Shown one piece after another: positions 1 to 7,245 of a stretch of 9,782 bases of DNA. This DNA comes from CAYLNH01 sp964384625 (lineage in GTDB: Bacteria > Verrucomicrobiota > Lentisphaeria > JABSQK01). The notes under the pieces are model-generated. The model saw nothing but the letters and a program-made list of their open reading frames with translations. It ran no database searches and was not told the origin of the DNA. Position 1 is the first letter of the stretch; each line of letters starts with the position of its first letter. The position numbers and the translations under genes are program-made. The stretch is from contig CAYLNH010000272.1 in assembly GCA_964384625.1 (NCBI GenBank), forward strand, positions 1 through 9,782, written 5' to 3'.

Positions 1-2
1 CC

Positions 3-44
3 GCGAGGGTGCGGGATCTCTATGCGGACCGCGAAGGGCAGTAA
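3..44 (+). CDS. Probable C-terminal end of an upstream gene (partial)
   Basis: The third frame is open from the left edge to a TAA at 42-44 and would encode ARVRDLYADREGQ. Most of its codons end in G or C, like the genes that follow, and the peptide looks like an ordinary charged protein tail. If real, it belongs to a rightward gene ending 76 bases before the start codon at 121, so it could be an upstream operon member. Thirteen codons are too few to name a family, and the second frame is also open, to a stop near 79. Confidence 0.3.
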   Translation, partial: ARVRDLYADREGQ

Positions 45-108
45 ACGAGGGCTTACCACGGGAACCGTTGCAGGCGTGAACTTGTCAAAGTATGGTATCA
101 TCAGTACC

Positions 109-115
109 GGAAGGA
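109..115 (+). promoter_or_regulatory. Ribosome binding site fixing the start at 121
   Basis: GGAAGGA lies five bases before ATG 121. It supports this start over the in-frame ATG at 22, which would put 33 extra residues ahead of an obvious signal peptide. Confidence 0.7.
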
Positions 116-120
116 CTGCT

Positions 121-864
121 ATGAGAACTGTGCGATACCTTGTGTTCGCTTTGAGCTGGGCGGCGCTGAGCGCCAGTGCCGGCGACCTGGACCTGCAGAC
201 GACCAAGGGCGGGGTTGTTGTGGTGACGCCGAAGAAGGAGTTCCGGGGCAATCACGTGCCGAACCCGGAGTTCAAGCAGAAACTGCAGCATTGGCAGACG
301 CAGTTCCCGGAGAAGAACGAGACCAAATACAATGGGAACCATCGGCTGGTTTCGGTGGTTGACGCGCCGGCCGGCAGGGCCGGCAAGGCGATCGAGTTGA
401 ACTCCATCCCTAAAGTCGCGGGTTCGCAGGGCGTCAAGGCGGTGACGCCGTTGATCCGCATCCGGGAAGATCAGGCCTACGAGTTCGGGGCGGACGTCCT
501 CAGCCTGGCGCCGGCCGTGAAGATTTTTATTGAAGGCTACAAAGAGGAGGCGGAACGTACGGAAGCCGGCAATGACCGGTATCCTGGTTTTGTGCGCTGC
601 TATCGCGCCGCGATCCACGTGAAAGTGCCGAAGCGGAAATGGGGTGCGGCGAGCCGGATCATCAAGCCGCCGAAGCGGTACCAGCCGACGCACGTGCTGA
701 TCAAACTCTATTGCTATTGGCCGACTGGAAAGGTATACTTTACCAACGTGTTTCTGCGGCCGACCGATCAGGAGCCGACCAAGACATACGGGCCGATCCG
801 CAAGCCGCGGAAGAAACGTGCGAAACCCGATAACGAGGCGCAGAACGACAATGACGCAGGTTAG
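121..864 (+). CDS. Exported hypothetical protein, possible carbohydrate-binding-like fold
   Basis: This is a 247-residue protein of unrecognised family. The N-terminus (MRTVRYLVFALSWAALSASA) has a positive start, a hydrophobic core and a small-residue cleavage site near residue 20, so it is a convincing signal peptide and the product should be exported. The mature part begins with a beta-rich stretch, then has an asparagine-led segment near residues 47-65 (VPNPEFKQKLQHW), a pattern common at the start of CBM4/9-like jelly-roll modules. It ends in a basic tail (residues 227-236, rich in K and R). The carbohydrate-binding idea is inference from pattern only. The stop lies 14 bases inside the next gene, so the two are probably translationally coupled and act together at the envelope. 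TATGGTATCAT at 91-101 resembles a -10 region, but no good -35 is placed to match. The gene is surely coding; its function is unknown. Confidence 0.8.
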   Translation: MRTVRYLVFALSWAALSASAGDLDLQTTKGGVVVVTPKKEFRGNHVPNPEFKQKLQHWQTQFPEKNETKYNGNHRLVSVVDAPAGRAGKAIELNSIPKVAGSQGVKAVTPLIRIREDQAYEFGADVLSLAPAVKIFIEGYKEEAERTEAGNDRYPGFVRCYRAAIHVKVPKRKWGAASRIIKPPKRYQPTHVLIKLYCYWPTGKVYFTNVFLRPTDQEPTKTYGPIRKPRKKRAKPDNEAQNDNDAG

Positions 865-3800
865 CCCGATACGGGAGCATCTGAAGCGGCTGGCCGGGGG
901 GCTGCGCGGCTGGACGTTCGCCAGCGGCGCCATGATCCTGGCCGCCGGGGTTCTCTGGTTCTCACTGTTGTTCGTTGTTTTGGATCTGCTGCTGCAGCTG
1001 CCCGCAGCCTGGTGCTGGATTGGTTTCGTCCTGCTTGTGGGCGGCGTCGCCGCCGGCGGGTATGCGGTCTACCGGGCGACGCGCCGGATTCTGTCGCCGG
1101 TCAGTGTCTCGACGCGCATCGAACAGGCCGCCGGCAGTCTCGACAATCGTCTGGTCAACGTGGTCCAGTTTGCCGAGAGCCCGAATCCTGAGGATCAGCG
1201 TTTCGCGGAGCTGCTGCTGGCCGAACACCCGTTGGTGTTGGACAGCGTACGGAGCCGCAAGCTGTTCCCGCGCGATTGGCTGAAGTACCCGTTCATGCTT
1301 ACCTGCGGCGGTCTGTTGCTGGCGCTTCTCCTGCAGGTTGCGCTCGGCCCCGGGTTCACCACGAGTATGGCCCGGCTGCTGGCGCCGATGGCCGGCATCA
1401 AACCCTATTCCATGACCCGCATTGCCGCGGTTGACCCGGGCGATACGGCTGTGGTCAAAGGCAACGCCATGGAGGTCGTGGTCCGGTTCGAGGGGGTCCT
1501 GCCGAAGAGCGCAACGGTGGAACTGGACGTGGAACGGCTGCCGGCAAAACGATTGCCGATGGAACGTGTGGAAGGGGAACGCGGCGCGTTCGCTGTACGC
1601 ACGCCGTCGCTTTTCAACCGGGCCCGTTACCGCATCCGCGGCGGCGATGCCCGCAGCGACTGGTATGATGTCCGGGTTGACAGCCTTCCGGCTCTGGAGG
1701 TCTGGGAAGTGGCGGCGACGCCGCCGGCGTACATGGGGACGAAGGCGGTCGCCGTGAACGCCGAGACCGAGCGCAAGGAAATCCCGTGGGGGTCCACCGT
1801 AACGGTCAAGGGAACGGCTTCGCAAGCGCTCGCCCGCGTCAGTCTGCGGCAACAGAAAGAGAAACTGGGCGAGACGGAACTGGCGGATCAGCGGGCATTC
1901 GAAGTCACCGGGCGTTTGCGGGACGGCTCCGGCCTGCAGGTGGGGCTGCGGTCGCTGGCCGGGCTGGAAGCCCGGGCGCCGCTGCCGGTCGTGATCGTGC
2001 CGGACCGGGCGCCGGCGGTTGATTTTGTTGCCGGCGAACGCCGTCTGCGGGCCGGCCGCACGGAGGTGCTGCCCATCGAGTTTTCCGCGACGGACGACTA
2101 CGGCGTCAAAGCCGTCTCCCTCGAGCATGTGGTTTCGGCGCGGGAGTTTCAGACGGTCGGGACGGCGCCGGTCAACGGCATCGGCCGGAAACAATTCAAC
2201 GGCCGCTTCATGCTGGATATGAGCACATTCAAAGCGAAGCCGGGAAGCCGGCTGCGTTTCCGTTTGACCGCGATCGACCACGGCCCGGACCCGGCCGACC
2301 GTCGCGGCATCAGCCGGACCCTCGAGGTCTACGTCCCCCTGCCGGCGGAGCGGCGCCTGGAGAAACAGCGGCTGACTGACCGGGCCGAACGAACGATCAA
2401 AAACCTGATTGCCGTACAGCAGAAGAACCTCGACGAGAGCCGTCTCTGGCAAGGTAAAACGGCAAACCGCGGTGCTTTTGCGAAGAGCTCGCGTGAGCTG
2501 TTGCTGGCGCGTCAGACGAAGGTGCGCGAGATCGCCCTGCGCCTGACCGGCGCCGGCTCGGTGCTCGGCGATCTGCAGGCGCCGCTGGTGCAGTTGATCC
2601 AGACCGAAATGCTCCAGGCGATCGCGGCGTTCCAGCGTCTGGTCCGGGCGCCGGATGACGAAGTGGCCGGCAGCCTGGCCGCCGCCATCAAGCTCGAGGT
2701 CCGCATCCTGGCGGTACTTCGCGGTTTGCCCAAGGCCTTGACCTTTGAACAGAGTTACCAGGAAAAGGCGGACCTGCTGGGGGCCCTGCAGAAGATCGTA
2801 ACGCTGCAGCAGCGCAATCTGGTGGCGACGAAGCGGGCGCAGGGCAATAAGGCGGAAGGCGACGTCCTGACCGCTTTGGTGGATGCCGAGGACGATATCG
2901 CCGATCGCACCTCGATCTTCCTCGAAGAGGCCCGTAAACAGGCCAGGATGCCCAACGATGATTTTGCCGAGCAGTTGCAGCGCGTCGTCGCTTTGATGGA
3001 TACGAAACACAAGCTCTACGAGAAGATGGTTGGTGTTGCGGCCCAGTTGGAGGAGGTCAATTATCCGGCCGCGATCCAGAGTCAGGAAGAGATCGTCAAG
3101 GTCCTCCTGGAGTGCCTCGATATCGTCAACAAATGGCGCGTCAAGAAAGCCCGAGAAACGGTGGAGAAGGCGCACAAGACGATTCAGAGCATCGCTGAGA
3201 AACTCGAAGAACTCGAAGCCAAACAGACGAAGATCGTCGAGGTAACGAAGGATCTGGCGAAGCGCGACAAGATCGATCAGGAGGTCAAAGATACCTTGGC
3301 CAAGATGGACGAGGAACAGAAAGAGATGAAACAGGACATCGAGAAGATGGCCCAGGATCTGTATCAGTTCCCCGAGCTGCCGGTCGCCAACGAGTTGAAC
3401 AGCAAGATGCGCGAGATCTATGAGGACGTCGAACAGGCGGCCAACAGCGAGAACGAGCCGGCCGTGGAAATCGCCGTGCAGAAGGAGGATTCGCTGCTGG
3501 ATGCGATTAAAAATACCAAGGAACGCGTGGAAGACGTGGAGATGTGGTTGCCGGACAAACCGGACAATATTAAGTGGGATATGGAGAGTTTCGACGCGGA
3601 AGAATTTCCCGAAATGCCGCTGGTCGATCTGCCGGAAGAACTGGAGGATATCGTCGGCGAACTGCTGGATCAGTCATCCGACATCGAGGACAAATCGCAG
3701 GATTCCACCGGCAATAACATGATCGCCGATATGGAGATGGGCTGGGACATCGCGGACGGCCCGATGCCGAGCTTTTCGGCGAAAGGCAAATCCGGCAATA

Positions 3801-4414
3801 CGAAACCCAACGACAACGAGATGACCGGCCGCAGCGGCGCCGGCCGCGAAGGCCAGTCCAACGGCGAGTTGGTGGAGAACACGGTCAAGGGTCTTGAGGG
3901 CCGCGAAACCCACGCTCGCCGCACTGAAGACCCGTTTCAAAAGGGCCAGGTGACGGAGGAAGAGGATTCCACCATGGACGCCCGGGCCACCGGCGGCGGC
4001 AAGCTTGGCGGCGAGTCCGAGAACATCGGGATGTTCGGCAGTGCGCCCCGACGCGATCTGCATATGCAGCCCGGCGAAAAGGTCAAGAAGCTGCGGCAGG
4101 AGACCGAGGCATTGTATGCCACCAGCCGGATGTTATACTTAGGCAACACGGCGAATCTGGGGAACGCCGCCGGTGAAATGAGACGGTTCGAGCGCGTCGA
4201 TAAGGAGATGCGCGATCTCTCTGTCCGCCAGCGTGTGATCCGCCGCCTGAGTGATTCGCATACCTCGGTTACCTCCGGGGCTGTGTTGAAGATGCCGGTG
4301 TCCGGTGCAACCAATGCCGGTGGCCAGGCCGCAATCGACGAGGTCGATCTGGACAAGATCGACGATCGCTACCGCAGTATGGTCAGCGACTACTATAAGA
4401 GTCTGGGCGAGTAA
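851..4414 (+). CDS. Large membrane-anchored coiled-coil protein, DUF4175-like
   Basis: This 1187-residue protein has two adjacent membrane helices (about 22-48 and 53-74) and a third at about 147-166. Then comes a beta-rich, Ig-like region to about residue 490, including the ATDDYG motif (413-418) seen in DUF4175-like proteins. A long mainly helical region follows, with its strongest coiled coil at about 755-850 (KLEELEAKQTKIVEV and similar). An acidic, proline-containing stretch (about 895-970) leads to a low-complexity block near 991-1060 with GRSGAGREGQS and TGGGKLGG. In Planctomycetes and Verrucomicrobia, proteins of this build commonly sit near MoxR ATPase, DUF58 and von Willebrand factor A genes; here those would lie left of the window. 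A structural role in an envelope complex is inferred. ATG 851 is preferred: it overlaps the upstream gene by 14 bases and has GAGG at 835-838. GTG 818, with GGAAG at 809-813, would add 11 residues and cannot be excluded. Confidence 0.85.
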   Translation: MTQVSPIREHLKRLAGGLRGWTFASGAMILAAGVLWFSLLFVVLDLLLQLPAAWCWIGFVLLVGGVAAGGYAVYRATRRILSPVSVSTRIEQAAGSLDNRLVNVVQFAESPNPEDQRFAELLLAEHPLVLDSVRSRKLFPRDWLKYPFMLTCGGLLLALLLQVALGPGFTTSMARLLAPMAGIKPYSMTRIAAVDPGDTAVVKGNAMEVVVRFEGVLPKSATVELDVERLPAKRLPMERVEGERGAFAVRTPSLFNRARYRIRGGDARSDWYDVRVDSLPALEVWEVAATPPAYMGTKAVAVNAETERKEIPWGSTVTVKGTASQALARVSLRQQKEKLGETELADQRAFEVTGRLRDGSGLQVGLRSLAGLEARAPLPVVIVPDRAPAVDFVAGERRLRAGRTEVLPIEFSATDDYGVKAVSLEHVVSAREFQTVGTAPVNGIGRKQFNGRFMLDMSTFKAKPGSRLRFRLTAIDHGPDPADRRGISRTLEVYVPLPAERRLEKQRLTDRAERTIKNLIAVQQKNLDESRLWQGKTANRGAFAKSSRELLLARQTKVREIALRLTGAGSVLGDLQAPLVQLIQTEMLQAIAAFQRLVRAPDDEVAGSLAAAIKLEVRILAVLRGLPKALTFEQSYQEKADLLGALQKIVTLQQRNLVATKRAQGNKAEGDVLTALVDAEDDIADRTSIFLEEARKQARMPNDDFAEQLQRVVALMDTKHKLYEKMVGVAAQLEEVNYPAAIQSQEEIVKVLLECLDIVNKWRVKKARETVEKAHKTIQSIAEKLEELEAKQTKIVEVTKDLAKRDKIDQEVKDTLAKMDEEQKEMKQDIEKMAQDLYQFPELPVANELNSKMREIYEDVEQAANSENEPAVEIAVQKEDSLLDAIKNTKERVEDVEMWLPDKPDNIKWDMESFDAEEFPEMPLVDLPEELEDIVGELLDQSSDIEDKSQDSTGNNMIADMEMGWDIADGPMPSFSAKGKSGNTKPNDNEMTGRSGAGREGQSNGELVENTVKGLEGRETHARRTEDPFQKGQVTEEEDSTMDARATGGGKLGGESENIGMFGSAPRRDLHMQPGEKVKKLRQETEALYATSRMLYLGNTANLGNAAGEMRRFERVDKEMRDLSVRQRVIRRLSDSHTSVTSGAVLKMPVSGATNAGGQAAIDEVDLDKIDDRYRSMVSDYYKSLGE

Positions 4415-4450
4415 CCCGTTTGGGCCAGCCCGGGCGAACCGCCCGCCGCG

Positions 4451-4455
4451 AGGAG
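4451..4455 (+). promoter_or_regulatory. Ribosome binding site fixing a GTG start at 4462
   Basis: AGGAG lies six bases before GTG 4462. This and the family-typical N-terminus MRYLMKQK decide the start. An ATG at 4420 would add 14 residues that fall partly over the binding site itself. Confidence 0.75.
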
Positions 4456-4461
4456 AGAGCC

Positions 4462-4953
4462 GTGCGCTATCTGATGAAGCAGAAGCTCTTTGCCTGGGGC
4501 GAGGATTTTGTGATCAAAGATGAGGCCGGGAAGGACGTGTTCTTCGTCGACGGCCGCGCCTTCAGCCTGGGCGACAAGTTGTCGTTCCAGGATATGCAGG
4601 GCGAGGAACTGGCGTTCATCAGTGAAGAGCTCTTCAGCCTGGGCCCGACCTACAAGATCTTTCATAACGGCGCCCTGCACGCGACGGTTCGGCGTTCCAT
4701 GCTGTCGTTCGGCTCGACCCGATTCTCAGTGGATGTCCGCAACTGCGGCCGTCTCGAAGCGGCCGGGGATTTCAGCGAGCACTCCTATACGATCCGCCGC
4801 GGTGACGAGACCGTCGCGACCATATCCCGGCAGTGGTTCGTCGGCCATGATACGTACGGCGTCGAGATCGGCGACGGCGAGGACGTAGTACTCCTGCTGG
4901 CCACGACCGTGGTCATCGACATGTGCTACAACCGCAGTACGCCGCACGCGTAG
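4462..4953 (+). CDS. LURP-one-related (YxjI-like) protein
   Basis: This 163-residue protein matches the LURP-one-related/YxjI family (tubby-like beta-barrel fold) over its whole length. The recognisable family features are the opening MRYLMKQKLFAWGEDFVIKD, the following phrases VFFVDGRAFSLGDKLSFQD and YKIFHNG, and a C-terminal half with WFVGHDTYGVEI and a hydrophobic end (VVLLLATTVVIDM). Length is close to the usual 160-170 residues of bacterial members. The family's molecular role is not firmly established; relation to tubby proteins has led to suggestions of phospholipid or membrane association. No signal peptide is seen, so it should be cytoplasmic. It starts 47 bases after the large membrane-protein gene, in the same direction, with only a weak five-base-pair hairpin (4432-4444) between, so co-transcription is plausible. 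Identification is confident; function is not. Confidence 0.9.
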   Translation: MRYLMKQKLFAWGEDFVIKDEAGKDVFFVDGRAFSLGDKLSFQDMQGEELAFISEELFSLGPTYKIFHNGALHATVRRSMLSFGSTRFSVDVRNCGRLEAAGDFSEHSYTIRRGDETVATISRQWFVGHDTYGVEIGDGEDVVLLLATTVVIDMCYNRSTPHA

Positions 4954-5172
4954 CGTCGTATCCACACAAAGGTGGATGGATGTCGGGCTTGCTTCCGTGC
5001 GTGGCCGTGCTGTTGCTTCCGTCAGAAAACCCGGCCTTGAACTTCGCCCTCAAATCAAACTTCCCGCGCCATCAGGCATCCTGCATCGTGTATCTCGATC
5101 CTGGTTCCGGCAACGTCGGCCGGCAGATCCGGCGTCTGTCGGGCGGTCGGGACGACCGGCTCGGATCCTGCA
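4954..5172. other. Gap between convergent genes with two weak hairpins
   Basis: No credible gene is seen. Two short dyads could end transcription from either side: ATCCAC (4960-4965) with GTGGAT (4972-4977), just after the rightward YxjI-like gene, and CGGTCG (5144-5149) with CGACCG (5153-5158), 15 bases beyond the leftward fusion gene. Neither is followed by a T run, so they do not qualify as standard intrinsic terminators. Confidence 0.35.
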
Positions 5173-6204
5173 TCACGACTGCGCGTCCAGATGCTCCTGA
5201 AGGCGCCTGGCGTGGCGGCGTTCTTCGTTGGCGAGCACGTCGAAGACATCACGGATCTGCGGCACTCTGGCCGCCCGGGCGGCGGCGGCATAGAATTCGG
5301 CGGTGGCCAACTCATGCTCGATGGCATGCTCCAGAATCGGCTTGTCGCGGCGGGATACATTGTGCGTCACCGCCTGCATGGACGGCAGCTCGTCTTCGCC
5401 GGCCAACGCTTCCGTCGAGTGCGCTCCGGCAAGCCCCCGGCGTACACGTTCCAGATGGCTGGTCTCTTCCCGCTCCAGCCAGATCAGCAGATTACGGAGT
5501 GCGGGGTCCTCGCACTCCGCCGCCAGCCGCCGGTAATCGTCGGCGGCAGCCGCTTCGAACTGCATTGCCATTTCGAGTACCGCCCGGGCCAACAGGCCTT
5601 GCACCCGGGTCGGTGCCGGCGACGGCGCCGACGGCGCTGGCGGCCGGATGACTTGAGCGAGAATGAGCCCGCCAAACACCAAAAAGAGCCCGCCGGAAAC
5701 GGTCTTGATGACGTGCGGTCTGATCAACGTCTGCAGCAGGTCTCCGAAGATCACGGCGATGAATGTCGACAACGTCAATGCGGCAGTGGCGCCAAGGAAC
5801 ACGACCCACTTGCTGCCGGCGGCGCTGCGCGCCATCGCGGTCAATTGCGTTTTGTCTCCGAGCTCCGCCAGGAAGACGAGGGCGAACACCCCGGCAAACC
5901 CCTTGGCGGCCACCGTGGTCGAGGCGGCTTGCGGCGCGAACGCGCGCCACAGCACAAGACCGCCGAAGACAAGAAAGAGGAGACCCGAGAACACTTTGAT
6001 GACGCGGGGCGGAATGAGCTTCGACAACAGCCGGCCGCCGAGAACAGCCAACAGCGTGGATGCCGCGAGCGCAGTGGAAGCCGCCGCGAACACGACCCAC
6101 TTGTCTCCCGCCGCACTGACTGCCAGCGCGGTCAACTGCGTTTTGTCGCCGAGTTCCGCGAAGAATACCAGCGCAAAGGTGCTGATGAAAAGACGCAATT
6201 TCAT
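5173..6204 (-). CDS. UPF0016/Gdt1-type cation transporter fused to a ferritin-like di-iron domain
   Basis: This 343-residue protein has two parts. Residues 1-187 form a complete UPF0016/Gdt1 (TMEM165-type) transporter: two three-helix repeats, each with the signature ELGDKT (E17-T22 and E114-T119). The family exports or exchanges Mn2+ or Ca2+ across membranes. After a proline-rich linker (188-199), residues 203-343 form a four-helix rubrerythrin/ferritin-like domain. Its likely ligands are E217 on helix 1, E247 and H250 (EETSH) on helix 2, E298 on helix 3, and E328 and H331 (EERRH) on helix 4, so the di-iron set appears complete. Six membrane helices place both termini on the same side. By analogy with MbfA (erythrin-VIT1), the domain may sense or oxidise metal for export; this is inference. 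ATG 6204 is the first usable start after an in-frame stop, and the first helix begins at once. No Shine-Dalgarno motif is visible, and an upstream terminator ends six bases away. Confidence 0.93.
   Translation of the reverse strand: MKLRLFISTFALVFFAELGDKTQLTALAVSAAGDKWVVFAAASTALAASTLLAVLGGRLLSKLIPPRVIKVFSGLLFLVFGGLVLWRAFAPQAASTTVAAKGFAGVFALVFLAELGDKTQLTAMARSAAGSKWVVFLGATAALTLSTFIAVIFGDLLQTLIRPHVIKTVSGGLFLVFGGLILAQVIRPPAPSAPSPAPTRVQGLLARAVLEMAMQFEAAAADDYRRLAAECEDPALRNLLIWLEREETSHLERVRRGLAGAHSTEALAGEDELPSMQAVTHNVSRRDKPILEHAIEHELATAEFYAAAARAARVPQIRDVFDVLANEERRHARRLQEHLDAQS
5656..6171 (-). repeat. Tandem duplicated halves within the Gdt1-type transporter
   Basis: Codons for residues 12-86 (6171 to 5947) and 109-183 (5880 to 5656) encode homologous halves at a constant offset of 97 residues. 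By hand count 51 of 75 positions are identical without gaps, including AELGDKTQLTA, KWVVF and LFLVFGGL. Such a duplication defines the family, but this similarity seems high. Confidence 0.85.
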
Positions 6205-6209
6205 GCCGC

Positions 6210-6246
6210 AAAAACGGCCGTCACGACAGTGTATTCGTGACGGCCG
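6210..6246 (-). terminator. Intrinsic terminator after the methyltransferase gene
   Basis: On the leftward strand a perfect 12-base-pair GC-rich stem, CGGCCGTCACGA paired with TCGTGACGGCCG (6235-6246 with 6215-6226), encloses an eight-base loop and is followed by five T residues (6214-6210). This is a textbook Rho-independent terminator. It lies 27 bases after the methyltransferase stop and ends only six bases before the start codon of the transporter fusion. Confidence 0.88.
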
Positions 6247-6273
6247 GGGTTTGGTTCAAAGGTGATATGGCGT

Positions 6274-7146
6274 TCAGCCGTCGAGCTTCCGACGAATGGC
6301 ACGGATGAAGTCCGGGTTTGTACCGCAGCAACCGCCGATGAAGGCGGCGCCGCCGGCGATCAGGGCCGGCACATATTCGGCAAATTCCTCCGGTGTCTGG
6401 GAGAAGACAGTCTTGCCGTCGATCATCTCCGGCATGCCGGCGTTGGCTTTGATCCAGACCGGCTCGCCGGCAGTTTGGTGCAGGCGTCGGCAGACATCGC
6501 CGAACGCTTCGATGCCCTTGCCGCAGTTGCTGCCGACCAGATCGGCGCCCGCCGCCTTCAAAACGTTTGCAGCCTCTTCCGGCGTCTGCCCCATCATCGT
6601 GTGGTCCAGGTTGTCGCCGCTGTCGAAAACGACGCTGACCACCACCGGCAGCCCGGTCCGGACCGCGGCTTTGACGCCGAGGGCGGCCTCGTTGATATCC
6701 GTGAAGGACTCGACGAGAATGCCGTCGGCTCCGCCGGCCGCCAGTGCTTCGGTCTGCTCCTGGAAACTGTCGAAGACCTTGGTTTCCGCAGCTTCGTTCA
6801 GAAAGAGCATGACGCCGGTCGGACCGACCGAGGCGAAGACCAGGACGTCCTCACCCGCGGCTTCCTTGGAGAGCCGGGCGCCGGCTTCGTTGATGGCGAC
6901 GGCTTTCTCGGCCACGCCGTGGCGGCCGAGCATGATGCTGTTGGCGCCGAACGTATTGCTCAAGATGATCTGGCTGCCGGCTTCCACATAGGAACCGGCG
7001 ACCTCCCGGACGATGTCCGGTTTCGTCAGGTTCCAGGTGTCCGGACTCGCTCCCCGCGGCAGGCCTTTCGCCTGAAAACTCGTGCCCCAGCCGCCGTCGG
7101 TCACGATGGGCGACCGGGCGAGGAGGTCTTGAATTGTCTGGTGCAT
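6274..7146 (-). CDS. Stand-alone homocysteine S-methyltransferase family protein
   Basis: This 290-residue protein is a single homocysteine S-methyltransferase domain (the fold of the MetH N-terminal module, BHMT and MmuM). The zinc-binding cysteines are present: C208 in GSNCG, and C273 and C274 in GGCCGT. Other family landmarks are SNTFGAN (63-69), VGPTG (107-111) and LVESFTD (144-150). The usual N-terminal DGAMGT appears here as DGGWGT (17-22). The family transfers a methyl group to a thiol, usually homocysteine, giving methionine. The methyl donor cannot be read from this sequence: no cobalamin-binding or folate-binding domain is attached or next door. No signal peptide is seen, so it is cytoplasmic. 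AAGGAA (7154-7159) sits seven bases before ATG 7146. TATAGT (leftward strand, 7181-7176) resembles a -10 box, but without a matching -35. The gene starts 99 bases after the kinase stop. Confidence 0.92.
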   Translation of the reverse strand: MHQTIQDLLARSPIVTDGGWGTSFQAKGLPRGASPDTWNLTKPDIVREVAGSYVEAGSQIILSNTFGANSIMLGRHGVAEKAVAINEAGARLSKEAAGEDVLVFASVGPTGVMLFLNEAAETKVFDSFQEQTEALAAGGADGILVESFTDINEAALGVKAAVRTGLPVVVSVVFDSGDNLDHTMMGQTPEEAANVLKAAGADLVGSNCGKGIEAFGDVCRRLHQTAGEPVWIKANAGMPEMIDGKTVFSQTPEEFAEYVPALIAGGAAFIGGCCGTNPDFIRAIRRKLDG

Positions 7147-7245
7147 GCAGGTGTTCCTTTTTCTCTAAGCCCAGTACTATAGAGGATGCCGGTGGGATTT
7201 CGCGGGGGAATGGAAGATTTGTTGCTGAGAGGCGGAAATTGCGGC

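Noticed and set aside
68..101. A possible promoter: TTGCAG at 68-73 and TATGGT at 91-96 with a 17-base spacer, or TATCAT at 96-101.
   Set aside because: Each hexamer pair matches poorly or has wrong spacing, and the region may lie inside an operon.
962..3175. A 737-codon open frame on the leftward strand opposite the large membrane-protein gene.
   Set aside because: It lies wholly opposite a gene with clear membrane helices, an ATDDYG motif and coiled coils. Its product is rich in R, Q, H and D with no domain pattern, as expected from the antisense of GC-rich codons.
4432..4444. A short hairpin, GGGCG paired with CGCCC, between the large membrane-protein gene and the YxjI-like gene.
   Set aside because: A five-base-pair stem with no T run in GC-rich sequence is expected by chance and does not support a terminator.
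4923..5651. A rightward open frame of 242 codons containing VYLDPGSG, which recalls a motif of some small membrane proteins.
   Set aside because: It overlaps the end of the YxjI-like gene and lies opposite the ferritin-like domain. The product lacks the hydrophobic helix expected after that motif and becomes proline- and arginine-rich, so the match is probably chance.
5191..6240. A rightward 349-codon open frame opposite the transporter fusion.
   Set aside because: The opposite strand encodes an unmistakable two-domain protein; this product is a low-complexity, arginine- and glycine-rich shadow.
6262..7182. A rightward 306-codon open frame opposite the methyltransferase gene.
   Set aside because: The leftward frame has conserved zinc-site motifs and a ribosome binding site; the rightward product matches nothing and runs through the terminator side without a start signal.
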